Made by a program: the position numbers and the translations under genes. DNA of 64,000 nucleotides. Source: Ruminococcus sp. (GTDB lineage Bacteria > Bacillota > Clostridia > Oscillospirales > Acutalibacteraceae). The notes under the pieces were generated by a model that had not been told where the DNA came from, made no database searches, and saw nothing but the letters and a program-made list of their open reading frames with translations. The stretch's first letter is position 1; each line of letters opens with the position of its first letter. The stretch is taken from the NCBI GenBank assembly GCA_022768065.1, contig JALELS010000020.1, positions 62,001 to 126,000 on the forward strand, written 5' to 3'. This document shows, piece after piece, positions 8,955-16,780 of this stretch.

Positions 8955-9200
8955 AACCGATGAAACGGAAGTAAAACTGCAAAACGAACACCAAGCGAGC
9001 CGGAGGCGGTGTGAGTCCGGTTGTTACGGTGCAGATAAATGGTCCGCTGAGGGCGCAATGAAAAGTTGCGACGGAGCTTTACCGTTACAGAAAGAGGAAT
9101 ATGTCAGTATTCCGTCAGAGTGAGCGTTTTTATCGCTAATCAAGGTGGTACCGCAGGTAATTTCCTGTCCTTGTATTTTTACAAGGGCAGTTTTTTTATT
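8955..9200 (+). promoter_or_regulatory. T-box riboswitch leader (candidate Trp) with terminator
   Basis: The leader contains the T-box sequence AAGGTGGTACCGCA (9142-9155), which pairs with the NCCA end of uncharged tRNA. An intrinsic terminator follows: CTGTCCTTGTA (9165-9175) pairs with TACAAGGGCAG (9180-9190), then seven Ts. Stem I is visible: base stem CGGA (8966-8969)/TCCG (9043-9046), next stem CTGCA (8977-8981)/TGCAG (9030-9034), and a distal loop around GGCGGTGTGAG. The specifier strand between them reads ATAAATGG. UGG (Trp) or AUG (Met) could be the specifier. The TrpX-type importer downstream favours Trp. Uncharged tRNA would favour antitermination and turn on the importer. Confidence 0.9.
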
Positions 9201-9228
9201 ATACAGAAAGTTTCAGGAGGAATTTAAA

Positions 9229-10236
9229 ATGAAAAAGTTTTTTGCAGTTATGCTGTCGCTTATGCTCACAGTGCTCACATTTGCATCATGTCAGAGTACG
9301 GGTAAGACAAACAGCACCACAAACTCCGACCCCGGCACAAACAACACCGGCAAGAAGTACAAGGTCGCAATAGTTCAGCTTGCCGACAACGGCGCTTTCA
9401 CGGAGATGCGCGAGTCGTTTATTCAGGAAATGAGAACGCTCGGCTACGACGAGGCGCAGATGACATTTGACATCAAAAACGCACAGGGTGATCAGTCCGC
9501 GCTCAACACCATAAGCCAGGGACTTAAAAACGGCGACTACGACCTTATTGTTCCGATAGTTACGCCCGCAACAATGTCGGTTGTAAATCAGGGGCTTAAA
9601 ACTCCCGTCGTATTTATTTCCGTTACAAATCCCGTAGGCTCGGGAATTATGACAAGCATGGAGAAGCCCGATAAAAACGCCACGGGTACTTCTAATGTAG
9701 TTCCCGTAGACCAGATATTCGGCCTTGCAAAAGAGCTTACTCCCAACGTCAAAAATATAGGCATACTCTACTGCTCGGGCGAAGATAACGCCGTAAAAAC
9801 CGCCGCCAAAGCGAAGGATTACCTCTCGCAGAACGGCTACACCTACGAAGAAGTAACGGTTACAAATTCTTCCGAGGTACAGTCGGCCGCGACATCGCTC
9901 GCCGCAAAGTGTGACGCTCTTTACATTCCCATAGATTCCACCGTACAGGCCGCTATGGAGCAGGTAGTAGAGGCGGCAACAGCCAAAAAGATTCCCGTAT
10001 ACGGCAGCGACCCCGTAATGGTTCAGAAAGGCGCGCTTGCAAGCGTCAGCGTAAGCAACACACAGCTCGGCGAAAAAGCTGCCGATATGGCTGATAAAAT
10101 CTTAAAAGGCACTCCCGTATCGGAGGTTCCCGCAGTTGCGCTCACGGATTATCAGTATGTCATAAACAGCAAGACCGCAAGCACACTCGGCATTAAAACA
10201 CCTACCGGCGACAACTATCAGTTCATCGGCGCATAA
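9229..10236 (+). CDS. trpX: ABC transporter substrate-binding lipoprotein, TrpX-like
   Basis: The 335-residue protein has a lipoprotein signal with a lipobox ending FASC at about residue 20, then a Ser/Thr/Asn-rich linker and a two-lobed periplasmic-binding-type fold of the PF04392 family. KVAIVQLADNGAFTEMRESF opens the first lobe and VPIVTPATMS, FISVTNPVGSG and the lobe-two NIGILYCSGEDNA pattern follow. Members of this family with adjacent permease and ATPase genes are known as TrpXYZ and are predicted tryptophan importers, often under T-box control. That matches the leader here. The ATG at 9229 has AGGAGG eight bases upstream; an earlier frame start inside the T-box terminator is not used. 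The amino acid specificity is inferred from context. Confidence 0.85.
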   Translation: MKKFFAVMLSLMLTVLTFASCQSTGKTNSTTNSDPGTNNTGKKYKVAIVQLADNGAFTEMRESFIQEMRTLGYDEAQMTFDIKNAQGDQSALNTISQGLKNGDYDLIVPIVTPATMSVVNQGLKTPVVFISVTNPVGSGIMTSMEKPDKNATGTSNVVPVDQIFGLAKELTPNVKNIGILYCSGEDNAVKTAAKAKDYLSQNGYTYEEVTVTNSSEVQSAATSLAAKCDALYIPIDSTVQAAMEQVVEAATAKKIPVYGSDPVMVQKGALASVSVSNTQLGEKAADMADKILKGTPVSEVPAVALTDYQYVINSKTASTLGIKTPTGDNYQFIGA

Positions 10237-10364
10237 TTTGAGTCTTTCAGGGGTTAGAAAAATGTTCGGAAAACATCTCGGCGGCAAAGATTTAACACGT
10301 CGCCTTGATTGTTGCCTTCCGAATATTTTACAGCCCCTTTAAATTTTTCTTAGGGGGAAAGCTT

Positions 10365-11273
10365 ATGCTTTCTGTTATTTCGGGCGCGGTACTGCTCGGC
10401 TTTCAATACGCTCTTTTGGCACTCGGCGTCTATATTTCATTTCGCATACTTAATATTCCCGACCTTACGGTTGACGGAAGCTTCACCTTCGGCATTGCCG
10501 TCTCCGCGGTGCTCTGCGCCTCGGGGCATCCGTTTTTGGGTCTTTTGGCAGCCGTATTCGCAGGATTTGCCGCAGGCGCGGTTACGGGATTTTTACAGAC
10601 AAAGGCAAAAATCCACCCGATACTCGCCGGAATACTCACAATGAGCGGTCTTTACACGGTCAATATAACTATTATGGGCGCTCCAAACGTCTCTCTTATA
10701 GGCAAAAAGAGATTTTATGACAGATTCGCGTCGCTCTTCGGTGAAAACAGCTCCGGAGATCTGCCGAAAATGATTTTGGCGGCGATAATCTGCGCGGTAT
10801 GCGTAGTACTGCTGATTATGTTCTTTAAAACCGTTCTCGGCTTATGTATAAGAGCCACAGGAGGCAACAAGGATATGGTAAGAGCCTCCTCGATAAATAC
10901 CGATACGACCACCGTAACCGCACTTGCAATATCAAACGCACTTGTTGCGCTCTCGGGCGCCGTGATAGCTCAGACGCAGGGCTTTGCCGACGTAAACTCG
11001 GGCAGCGGTATGATAGTTATAGGTCTTGCCTCGGTAATAATAGGCGAAGTCATATTCGGCAGGCGCTCGCTTTCGGTCGGTCTTGTCTCGGCGGTGGTAG
11101 GCTCCGTAATTTACAGAATGATAGTCGCATTTGCACTTGAGACAAATGTATTTTCGGCAAACGCCCTAAAGCTGTTGTCGGCGATTATAGTCGCCGTAAC
11201 GCTGTCGGTACCTGCCGTTAAAAACGCAATTTCCGACAGAAAAATGAAAAGGGAGGGAATGAAAAATGCTTGA
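10365..11273 (+). CDS. trpY: ABC transporter permease, TrpY-like
   Basis: This 302-residue, mostly hydrophobic protein has eight to ten predicted membrane segments and the branched-chain amino acid permease-like pattern (PF02653). Diagnostic stretches are ISFRILNIPDLTVDGSF near the N-terminus and RATGGNKDMVRASSINTD before the later helices, the latter being the cytoplasmic coupling loop that meets the ATPase. It forms the membrane channel of the importer with the SBP and ATPase on either side. The start at 10365 follows AGGGGG by seven bases; an in-frame start 60 bp earlier has no site. Its last 8 bp overlap the ATPase gene. Confidence 0.88.
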   Translation: MLSVISGAVLLGFQYALLALGVYISFRILNIPDLTVDGSFTFGIAVSAVLCASGHPFLGLLAAVFAGFAAGAVTGFLQTKAKIHPILAGILTMSGLYTVNITIMGAPNVSLIGKKRFYDRFASLFGENSSGDLPKMILAAIICAVCVVLLIMFFKTVLGLCIRATGGNKDMVRASSINTDTTTVTALAISNALVALSGAVIAQTQGFADVNSGSGMIVIGLASVIIGEVIFGRRSLSVGLVSAVVGSVIYRMIVAFALETNVFSANALKLLSAIIVAVTLSVPAVKNAISDRKMKREGMKNA

Positions 11274-12066
11274 AATTAAAAACCTCTCCAAAACATTTTT
11301 AAAGGGAACTCCAAACGAGCACAAAGCTCTTGACGGGATTTCATTATCGCTTGACAAGGGCGAATTCGTCACCGTAATAGGTTCTAACGGTGCAGGCAAA
11401 TCCACGCTGTTTAACGCGATTGCGGGCGAATTTTTATGTGACGGCGGTAAAATAGTCCTCGACGGAAAAAACATAACTTACCAAAAAGAGCACGTGAGAG
11501 CCAAAGACATAGGCAGGCTTTTTCAGGACCCAATGCGCGGCACGGCGCCCGACCTTACGATTGAAGAAAATCTCGCGCTTGTCTATTCAAAGGCGACAAG
11601 ACATCTCTTTTCACCTGCGCTCAAAAAAAGGGACGTTGAATTTTTCAGAGAAAAGCTCCTAAGACTCAATATGGGCCTTGAGGACAGGTTAAAGACGAAA
11701 ATGGGGCAGCTTTCGGGCGGTCAGAGACAGGCAGTCACGCTTATGATGAGCACGCTTGTAACGCCGAAGCTTCTCTTGCTTGACGAGCATACCGCGGCGC
11801 TCGACCCGATTACAGCCGAAAAGGTGCTCGACATAACCGAAAAAATAGTGGCGGAAAACAATATTACCACCATGATGATAACGCACAACATCAAATCGGC
11901 TCTTTCGCTCGGCACACGCACAATTATGCTTGAGGGCGGCAAAACGGTGCTCGACCTAAAGGGCGACGAGAGAAGCAATATGAGCGTTCAGGACCTTTTG
12001 AGCCTCTACCGTCAAAAATCCGGAAAAGAGCTTGACAACGACAGAATGCTATTAACCCGTGAATGA
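11266..12066 (+). CDS. trpZ: ABC transporter ATP-binding protein, TrpZ-like
   Basis: The 266-residue protein is a complete ABC ATPase: Walker A GSNGAGKST (39-47), Q-loop near FQDPMRG, signature LSGGQRQ (149-155), Walker B LLLLDEH (169-175) and the switch His in ITHN near 209-212. It powers the importer made with the two upstream gene products. The ATG overlaps the permease stop by 8 bp, so the pair is translationally coupled. A bidirectional terminator lies about 80 bp downstream. Expression should follow the T-box. Confidence 0.93.
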   Translation: MLEIKNLSKTFLKGTPNEHKALDGISLSLDKGEFVTVIGSNGAGKSTLFNAIAGEFLCDGGKIVLDGKNITYQKEHVRAKDIGRLFQDPMRGTAPDLTIEENLALVYSKATRHLFSPALKKRDVEFFREKLLRLNMGLEDRLKTKMGQLSGGQRQAVTLMMSTLVTPKLLLLDEHTAALDPITAEKVLDITEKIVAENNITTMMITHNIKSALSLGTRTIMLEGGKTVLDLKGDERSNMSVQDLLSLYRQKSGKELDNDRMLLTRE

Positions 12067-12144
12067 CATTTGGAATTTAACCGACGTCGTTTTCACTCGG
12101 CACAAACCGACTCAGCTCCTGTGCAAAACAAATACGGTAAAAAA

Positions 12145-12178
12145 AAAGACACGATTTTCATCGTGCCTTTTTTGCTTT
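12145..12178. terminator. Bidirectional terminator between trpZ and MATE gene
   Basis: AAGACACGAT pairs with ATCGTGCCTT around a 4-nt loop, with an A-run before and a T-run after. It serves both converging genes. Confidence 0.85.
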
Positions 12179-12186
12179 TTGCAATG

Positions 12187-13566
12187 TTATTTTTCGGTTG
12201 TTTCGGGCTTTTCAAGTTTTTTCATTGCGCTCCTGAATCTGAACGCAAACAGGATAAGCGTGAAAGTAACGGCCAAAATATCGGCTATCGGCTCCGCGGT
12301 ATAAACGCCCATGGTCTTATCGGAGATTACATGCGGCATTATATAGATAAGCGGTATCAGCAAAACGAACTTACGCACAACGGCAACTATTATGGAACAC
12401 GGCGCATTGCCTATTGATACAAACGCCATCTGGCAGGCTATCTGCGCGCCCATAAGGAACATTCCGCCGAAGTAAATTCTGAGAGCCTTTGCGGCAAACC
12501 CGACAAGCTCGGCATCGGAACTGAAGATGCCTGCAAACGCTTTGGGGAATATGATGACCGCCGCCCACAAAATCACGGCGTATATCATATTGACAATAAG
12601 CAAAAGGCGATAAGTCTTTTTTACGCGGTCGGGATTTCGCGCGCCGTAATTGTAGCTCATTATAGGCTGGGCGCCCTGCCCTATACCCTGCAAAGGAAGC
12701 ATGGCGAACTGCATTACGCTTGTAAGTATTGTCATGGCGCCGACAGCTATATCGCCGCCGTATTTTAAAAGCGACGAATTGAAGCACACGGAAATTACGC
12801 TCTCGCTCGCCTGCATGATAAATGTCGCAAGTCCCAAAGCAATGCATGGCAAAATGACCTTCGGGGACAAACGCATATTTTTAAACCGAATTTTAAGTCC
12901 GGTCTTTTTCGACAGCAAAAAGCACACCGCCCAAACGCACGACACGCCCTGAGAAATTACCGTGGCAACAGCCGCTCCGCGTACGCCCATACCGAAAGCA
13001 AATATAAACAGCGGGTCAAGCGCTATATTTGCCGCCGCGCCTATTATAACGGTGAGCATACCCGTTTTTGCGAAGCCCTGTGCGGTTATAAAGGCGTTAA
13101 GGCCGAGCGTAAGCTGGACAAAAACCGTTCCTACGGCATAAATATCCATATAAGCCGTAGCGTAATCTATTGTATTTTCACTCGCGCCGAACATCAACAG
13201 AAGGTTTCTGTCCCATATCAGCAAAACAGCGGTCAGCACTGCCGATAATATTAACTGAAGTAAAAAACAGTTTCCGAGTATTTTTTCGGCGCCGTCCTTA
13301 TCGCCCTTGCCGATGCTTATCGAAGCGCGCGGAGCACCGCCCGAGCTTACAAGTGCGGCAAACGCCGAAATTATCATGATTATCGGCATACATACACCGA
13401 CTCCCGTGAGAGCCGCGCTGCCCTCGCCCGGGATATGACCTATATATATACGGTCAACAATATTGTAGAGCATATTTACAATCTGCGCTATTACGGTAGG
13501 CACGGCAAGGCGGAAAAGCAGCTTCCCTATTTTTTCCGTTCCGAGAAATTCTTTGTTATTATCCAC
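12187..13566 (-). CDS. MATE-family efflux transporter
   Basis: This 459-residue protein has the twelve-helix MATE layout in two homologous halves: the N-half starts LGTEKIGKLLFRLAVPTV and the second half near LSPKVILPCIALGLATFIMQA. MATE proteins export cationic drugs or metabolites using Na+ or H+ gradients. The start is a GTG with GGAG eight bases upstream, and it overlaps the end of the MarR gene by 8 bp, so the two are coupled. The MarR protein is the likely repressor, and the exported compound the likely inducer. Unlike the two other MATE genes in this window, this one is intact. Confidence 0.92.
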   Translation of the reverse strand: MDNNKEFLGTEKIGKLLFRLAVPTVIAQIVNMLYNIVDRIYIGHIPGEGSAALTGVGVCMPIIMIISAFAALVSSGGAPRASISIGKGDKDGAEKILGNCFLLQLILSAVLTAVLLIWDRNLLLMFGASENTIDYATAYMDIYAVGTVFVQLTLGLNAFITAQGFAKTGMLTVIIGAAANIALDPLFIFAFGMGVRGAAVATVISQGVSCVWAVCFLLSKKTGLKIRFKNMRLSPKVILPCIALGLATFIMQASESVISVCFNSSLLKYGGDIAVGAMTILTSVMQFAMLPLQGIGQGAQPIMSYNYGARNPDRVKKTYRLLLIVNMIYAVILWAAVIIFPKAFAGIFSSDAELVGFAAKALRIYFGGMFLMGAQIACQMAFVSIGNAPCSIIVAVVRKFVLLIPLIYIMPHVISDKTMGVYTAEPIADILAVTFTLILFAFRFRSAMKKLEKPETTEK

Positions 13567-14002
13567 TGTAACCGCTCCGTTTCACATTAAAATAATCCGC
13601 AACGTTAGACCCCATTTTATTGAGAAGAGTCAAAAAGGTTTCGCGCTCCCGTGCGGAAAAACCGCCGCAAAGAATTTCGGCAAATTCTTCCTGTGCCGCT
13701 CTGCCGTTTTTTGCAACGCTCGCGCCGTTTTCGGTGACCGACAGCCTTGTAATGCGCTTGTCGGGGCACTTTTCACCGCTCAGCAAGCCCTTTTCCATAA
13801 GGGAATTTACCGATACCGAGACGTGCGACTTTGCGATATGCCGCATTGCGACGACCTGCGCCGCGGTATTGTACTGCGGATTGTTGTAAAGGAACATCAG
13901 CACGCTGAACTCCATATATGTAAGCCCGTATTTTTTGCAGACGGGCATTACGGTATTTTGGTACAGCTTTGCAGAGTCCGACAAAAACTCGATTCCGTTC
14001 AT
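13559..14002 (-). CDS. MarR-family transcriptional regulator
   Basis: The 147-residue product has the MarR winged-helix core: TYMEFSVLMFLYNNPQYNTAAQVV, recognition helix region AKSHVSVSVNSLMEKGLL, and the wing CPDKRITRLSVTENG near residues 79-93. MarR dimers bind short palindromes and usually repress an adjacent efflux gene until a ligand binds. Here a palindrome overlaps its own transcription start and the downstream gene encodes a MATE pump, so a self-regulating repressor-pump operon is likely. The ribosome site GGAGG lies just ahead of the ATG. Confidence 0.92.
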   Translation of the reverse strand: MNGIEFLSDSAKLYQNTVMPVCKKYGLTYMEFSVLMFLYNNPQYNTAAQVVAMRHIAKSHVSVSVNSLMEKGLLSGEKCPDKRITRLSVTENGASVAKNGRAAQEEFAEILCGGFSARERETFLTLLNKMGSNVADYFNVKRSGYSG

Positions 14003-14015
14003 TAAATTACCTCCG

Positions 14016-14066
14016 ATAGTTCTAAATAGAACTATTTTAGTATATCATATATTGCCCTTTTGTCAA
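14016..14066 (-). promoter_or_regulatory. MarR/MATE operon promoter and operator
   Basis: On the minus strand, TTGACA (14066-14061) and TATACT (14044-14039) are 16 bp apart. The inverted repeat ATAGTTCT-N4-AGAACTAT (14016-14035) covers the predicted start point. Binding there would block transcription, consistent with MarR autorepression. Confidence 0.82.
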
Positions 14067-14070
14067 CAGA

Positions 14071-14109
14071 AAAATAAAAGCGCCGAACGCTCAAAATAAC
14101 GCCCGACGC
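14071..14109 (-). terminator. Terminator of the PPC-domain gene
   Basis: On the minus strand GCGTCGGGCGTT pairs with AGCGTTCGGCGC (with G-U pairs), followed by TTTTATTTTT. It lies between the PPC gene stop and the MarR promoter. Confidence 0.7.
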
Positions 14110-14130
14110 ACATTTATAATTTGTTTCGGC

Positions 14131-14550
14131 TCAGAATTTAAACAGGTTAAGCCCCGTCACATCGTCATAAAATCTGTCAAACTCGCCGTTTATTATCCTT
14201 ATTACGACCTCAGCGGTTGCGCCTATGTGCGCTTCGTTAAGGTGTCCGCCGAAAACACGTCCGCTCTCGTCGCCGGCACTTATATGCAAATGGCTGTAAT
14301 ATTCACCGTCTTTGGTGTTTACGGTGCCCGTGAGCGAAACTATCTCGAAACAGCCTTTAAATTCGTTTTTGACATATTTTTTCTCATCGATTTTATATAC
14401 GCCTGCGCTGAACGCATTTAACGCGCCTATCGCCGAAACGGACGCCGACTTTATATTTTCCTTTTCGCAGAGCTTTTGCAGCGAGCTTACAAATTCCTCT
14501 CCGCGGTCAAATCTCGCTACCACGGTGTCGCCGAATTTTCTGTAATCCAT
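14131..14550 (-). CDS. PPC (DUF296) domain protein
   Basis: The 139-residue protein is a stand-alone PPC domain, the fold also found at the C-terminus of plant AT-hook proteins. Typical features are an N-terminal strand with LDRGEE-like ARFDRGEEFV, SASVSAIGALNAF, and the metal-site-like SHLHISAGDESG followed by GGHL near residues 97-105. Bacterial members are small trimeric proteins, sometimes zinc-binding, with no agreed function. GGAGG lies seven bases before the chosen ATG; an in-frame start 45 bp earlier has no site. It is a single-gene unit with its own promoter and terminator. Confidence 0.88.
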   Translation of the reverse strand: MDYRKFGDTVVARFDRGEEFVSSLQKLCEKENIKSASVSAIGALNAFSAGVYKIDEKKYVKNEFKGCFEIVSLTGTVNTKDGEYYSHLHISAGDESGRVFGGHLNEAHIGATAEVVIRIINGEFDRFYDDVTGLNLFKF

Positions 14551-14608
14551 TGTAATTCCTCCGTTTTTATTTTTATTGTGGAAAGTTGTGTACAAAAATG
14601 ATATACTT

Positions 14609-14637
14609 ATGATAATATCAATTGTGATTTATGTCAA
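14609..14637 (-). promoter_or_regulatory. Promoter of the PPC-domain gene
   Basis: TTGACA (14637-14632), 17-bp spacer, TATCAT (14614-14609) on the minus strand, 52 bp before the start codon region. Confidence 0.65.
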
Positions 14638-14661
14638 TAAACGAGGAAAAGAGGAAATGCA

Positions 14662-15279
14662 ATGGGAGCAATGAAAGACAAAATGCACACGGGCAAATTG
14701 TATTTGCCCGGTGACGAAGAAATAATGAAAAGTCAATTAAAATGTCTTGACAGACTTTACGACTTCAATATGACGCGTCCGACCGAGCTCAAAAAGCGTG
14801 AAGAAATGCTCAGGGAAATGTTTGCCGAAATAGGCGACGGCTGTTACATAGAGCCGCCGTTTCACGCGAACTTCGGCGGAAAACACGTGCATTTCGGAAA
14901 TCACATCTACGCGAATTTCGGGCTTACGCTTGTAGATGACACTCATATTTATGTCGGCGACAACACCATGTTCGGCCCCAATGTCACCGTCGCAACCGCA
15001 GGGCACCCGATAGACCCCGTTCTTCGCTCAAAGGAATACCAATACAATATGGCTGTTCATATAGGCAAAAACTGTTGGATAGGCGCAGGCGCGCTTATAC
15101 TGCCCGGCGTTACGATAGGCGACAATACCGTTATAGGTGCGGGCAGCGTTGTCACAAAGGACATTCCGTCCTCCGTGGTTGCCGTTGGAAACCCCTGCCG
15201 TGTAATTCGCGAGGTCGGCGAACGGGATAAAGAATACTACTTCAAAAACAGAAAAATAGATTATTCGTCAATCGAATAA
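14662..15279 (+). CDS. Maltose/galactoside-type sugar O-acetyltransferase
   Basis: The 205-residue protein has the Maa/LacA layout: an N-terminal helical mac domain (KDKMHTGKLYLPGDEEI), then left-handed beta-helix hexapeptide repeats ending GAGSVVTKDIPSSVVAVGNP. The catalytic His is in the AGHPIDP segment near 112-118. It should transfer acetyl from acetyl-CoA to a sugar hydroxyl, usually for detoxification of excess sugars. It is followed after 21 bp by a GH5 lipoprotein, so both may belong to carbohydrate use. Two in-frame ATGs (14662 and 14671) are possible starts; GGAAA and GGGAG precede them. Confidence 0.92.
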   Translation: MGAMKDKMHTGKLYLPGDEEIMKSQLKCLDRLYDFNMTRPTELKKREEMLREMFAEIGDGCYIEPPFHANFGGKHVHFGNHIYANFGLTLVDDTHIYVGDNTMFGPNVTVATAGHPIDPVLRSKEYQYNMAVHIGKNCWIGAGALILPGVTIGDNTVIGAGSVVTKDIPSSVVAVGNPCRVIREVGERDKEYYFKNRKIDYSSIE

Positions 15280-15300
15280 TTAAAAAATAGGAGAGGTATT

Positions 15301-16689
15301 ATGAAAAAGTTAATTTGCGTTATACTGTCTGCGGCTTTGCTGTTTTGTCTTTCGTCTTGCGGTCAAAAACCGAAAATACGGCGTGAAATAGACAATACTA
15401 AGCTTTTGCGCGTCAGCGAGGACGGCTACCTCACCGACGGCAGCGACAACGGAATACAGCTTCGCGGCGTAAACTTCGGCGGCTGGCTCTTACAGGAGAC
15501 CTGGATGTGCCCCGTTATGAGCCTCGACAGGAGCCTTACCGTAAAGGGCGGGACTGACGACGGTTGGGCGGAAATGGACACCTTGGATAAATTCACATCT
15601 CTTTTCGGCGAAGAAAAAACCTCGGAGCTTTTTAAAAGCTACCGTGACAATTACATCACCGAAGAGGATTTTAAAAATGTTAAAGCCCTCGGATTTAACT
15701 GCATCAGAATACCCTTCTGGTACAGAAACTTTATGTCGGACGAAACCGGCACATACATAACCGAGGACGACAACGAAAATCCCGGATTTATAAAGCTCGA
15801 TTTTGCCTGTGAAATGGCGGAAAAATACAACCTGTATCTGATATTTGACATGCACGGCTGCCCCGGCGGCCAAAACGGCGACCACTCGTGCGGAAAAGCC
15901 GGAAGAAATCTTTTGTACAACGACAAAAATTATCAGGATATAATGGAAAATCTCTGGATGAAAATAGCGGCACGGTATAAAGACCGTACCTGCGTTGCCG
16001 CATACGACGTTATGAACGAGCCGCTCAACAACGCGGACACCGAGCACGGAGTTCTGCCCGAAAACGCTGCCGACCCGTGGCAGGACGTGACGCTCAGAAA
16101 AGCGGTATACGACAGAATGATAAAAGCCATACGCTCCGCAGACCGTGACCACATAATAACCGTAGAGGCACTTTGGCGAATGGATAAGCTCCCCGACCCC
16201 TCCGAGATGGGCTGGACAAATATGATGTATCAGCTGCACTCCTACGACAAGGAGAAAAAGACGACAAAACAGCTTATTCGTTCTATGAAAAAGGCAAGAC
16301 ATCAATACAAAGTTGCGGTCTATATGGGTGAATTCAACCCGACCGTATTCTGCGGCGACGCCGTTTCGCTTATGGACAGCGCTCTTATAAGCTACACGCT
16401 GTGGAATTACAAAACTACCTCTTACAAAGACTCCGATTGGGGACTTTACAACAAATCTCTTGCGATAAATGACATAGCCGCCATGGCTTCTTCGGAAGAA
16501 GCAAAGAACAAAATACTCGCCGAAAGCGGACAAAAAATACCGTCGCTCGAAAATCTTTCGCCGCAGGAGCTCTATGAGCTGTATGAAAAGCTGTGGTCAA
16601 AAGAAAATCTCGCAACCTCTTCATATAAGCTTAACGACAAAACGGTCGGTATTTTCGGCTGTCCCTCTTCGGGTGTTATAGGAGCATAA
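15301..16689 (+). CDS. Glycoside hydrolase family 5 (cellulase-type) lipoprotein
   Basis: The 462-residue protein has a lipoprotein signal ending in LSSC at residue 20, so it is probably tethered outside the membrane. The GH5 barrel follows from about residue 40. Family hallmarks are GFNCIRIPFW (131-140), the acid/base Glu at about 240 in DVMNEP, the LHSYD segment, and the nucleophile Glu at about 344 in YMGEFNP. These enzymes cleave beta-1,4 or beta-1,3-glucans or mannans; the N-terminal RGVNFGGWL motif is closest to exo-beta-glucanase-like GH5 subfamilies. There is no dockerin or binding module. It shares a transcript with the sugar acetyltransferase. Confidence 0.92.
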   Translation: MKKLICVILSAALLFCLSSCGQKPKIRREIDNTKLLRVSEDGYLTDGSDNGIQLRGVNFGGWLLQETWMCPVMSLDRSLTVKGGTDDGWAEMDTLDKFTSLFGEEKTSELFKSYRDNYITEEDFKNVKALGFNCIRIPFWYRNFMSDETGTYITEDDNENPGFIKLDFACEMAEKYNLYLIFDMHGCPGGQNGDHSCGKAGRNLLYNDKNYQDIMENLWMKIAARYKDRTCVAAYDVMNEPLNNADTEHGVLPENAADPWQDVTLRKAVYDRMIKAIRSADRDHIITVEALWRMDKLPDPSEMGWTNMMYQLHSYDKEKKTTKQLIRSMKKARHQYKVAVYMGEFNPTVFCGDAVSLMDSALISYTLWNYKTTSYKDSDWGLYNKSLAINDIAAMASSEEAKNKILAESGQKIPSLENLSPQELYELYEKLWSKENLATSSYKLNDKTVGIFGCPSSGVIGA

Positions 16690-16726
16690 AAGCTCTCGTT
16701 AAAATCAAATAATAAAAAGCAAAAAA

Positions 16727-16762
16727 CAAGGGGCTGTAAAACTTAGTTTTACAGTCCCCTGT
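16727..16762. terminator. Terminator shared by the GH5 gene and cstA
   Basis: AGGGGCTGTAAAAC pairs with GTTTTACAGTCCCCT around a 3-nt loop. The minus-strand side is followed by a T-rich run (toward 16715), so it chiefly ends cstA transcription. Confidence 0.85.
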
Positions 16763-16780
16763 CCGTTTTAACGGTATTGA

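Noticed and set aside
15490-16533. 347-codon frame on the minus strand
   Set aside because: Antisense shadow of the GH5 gene, whose catalytic motifs are clear.
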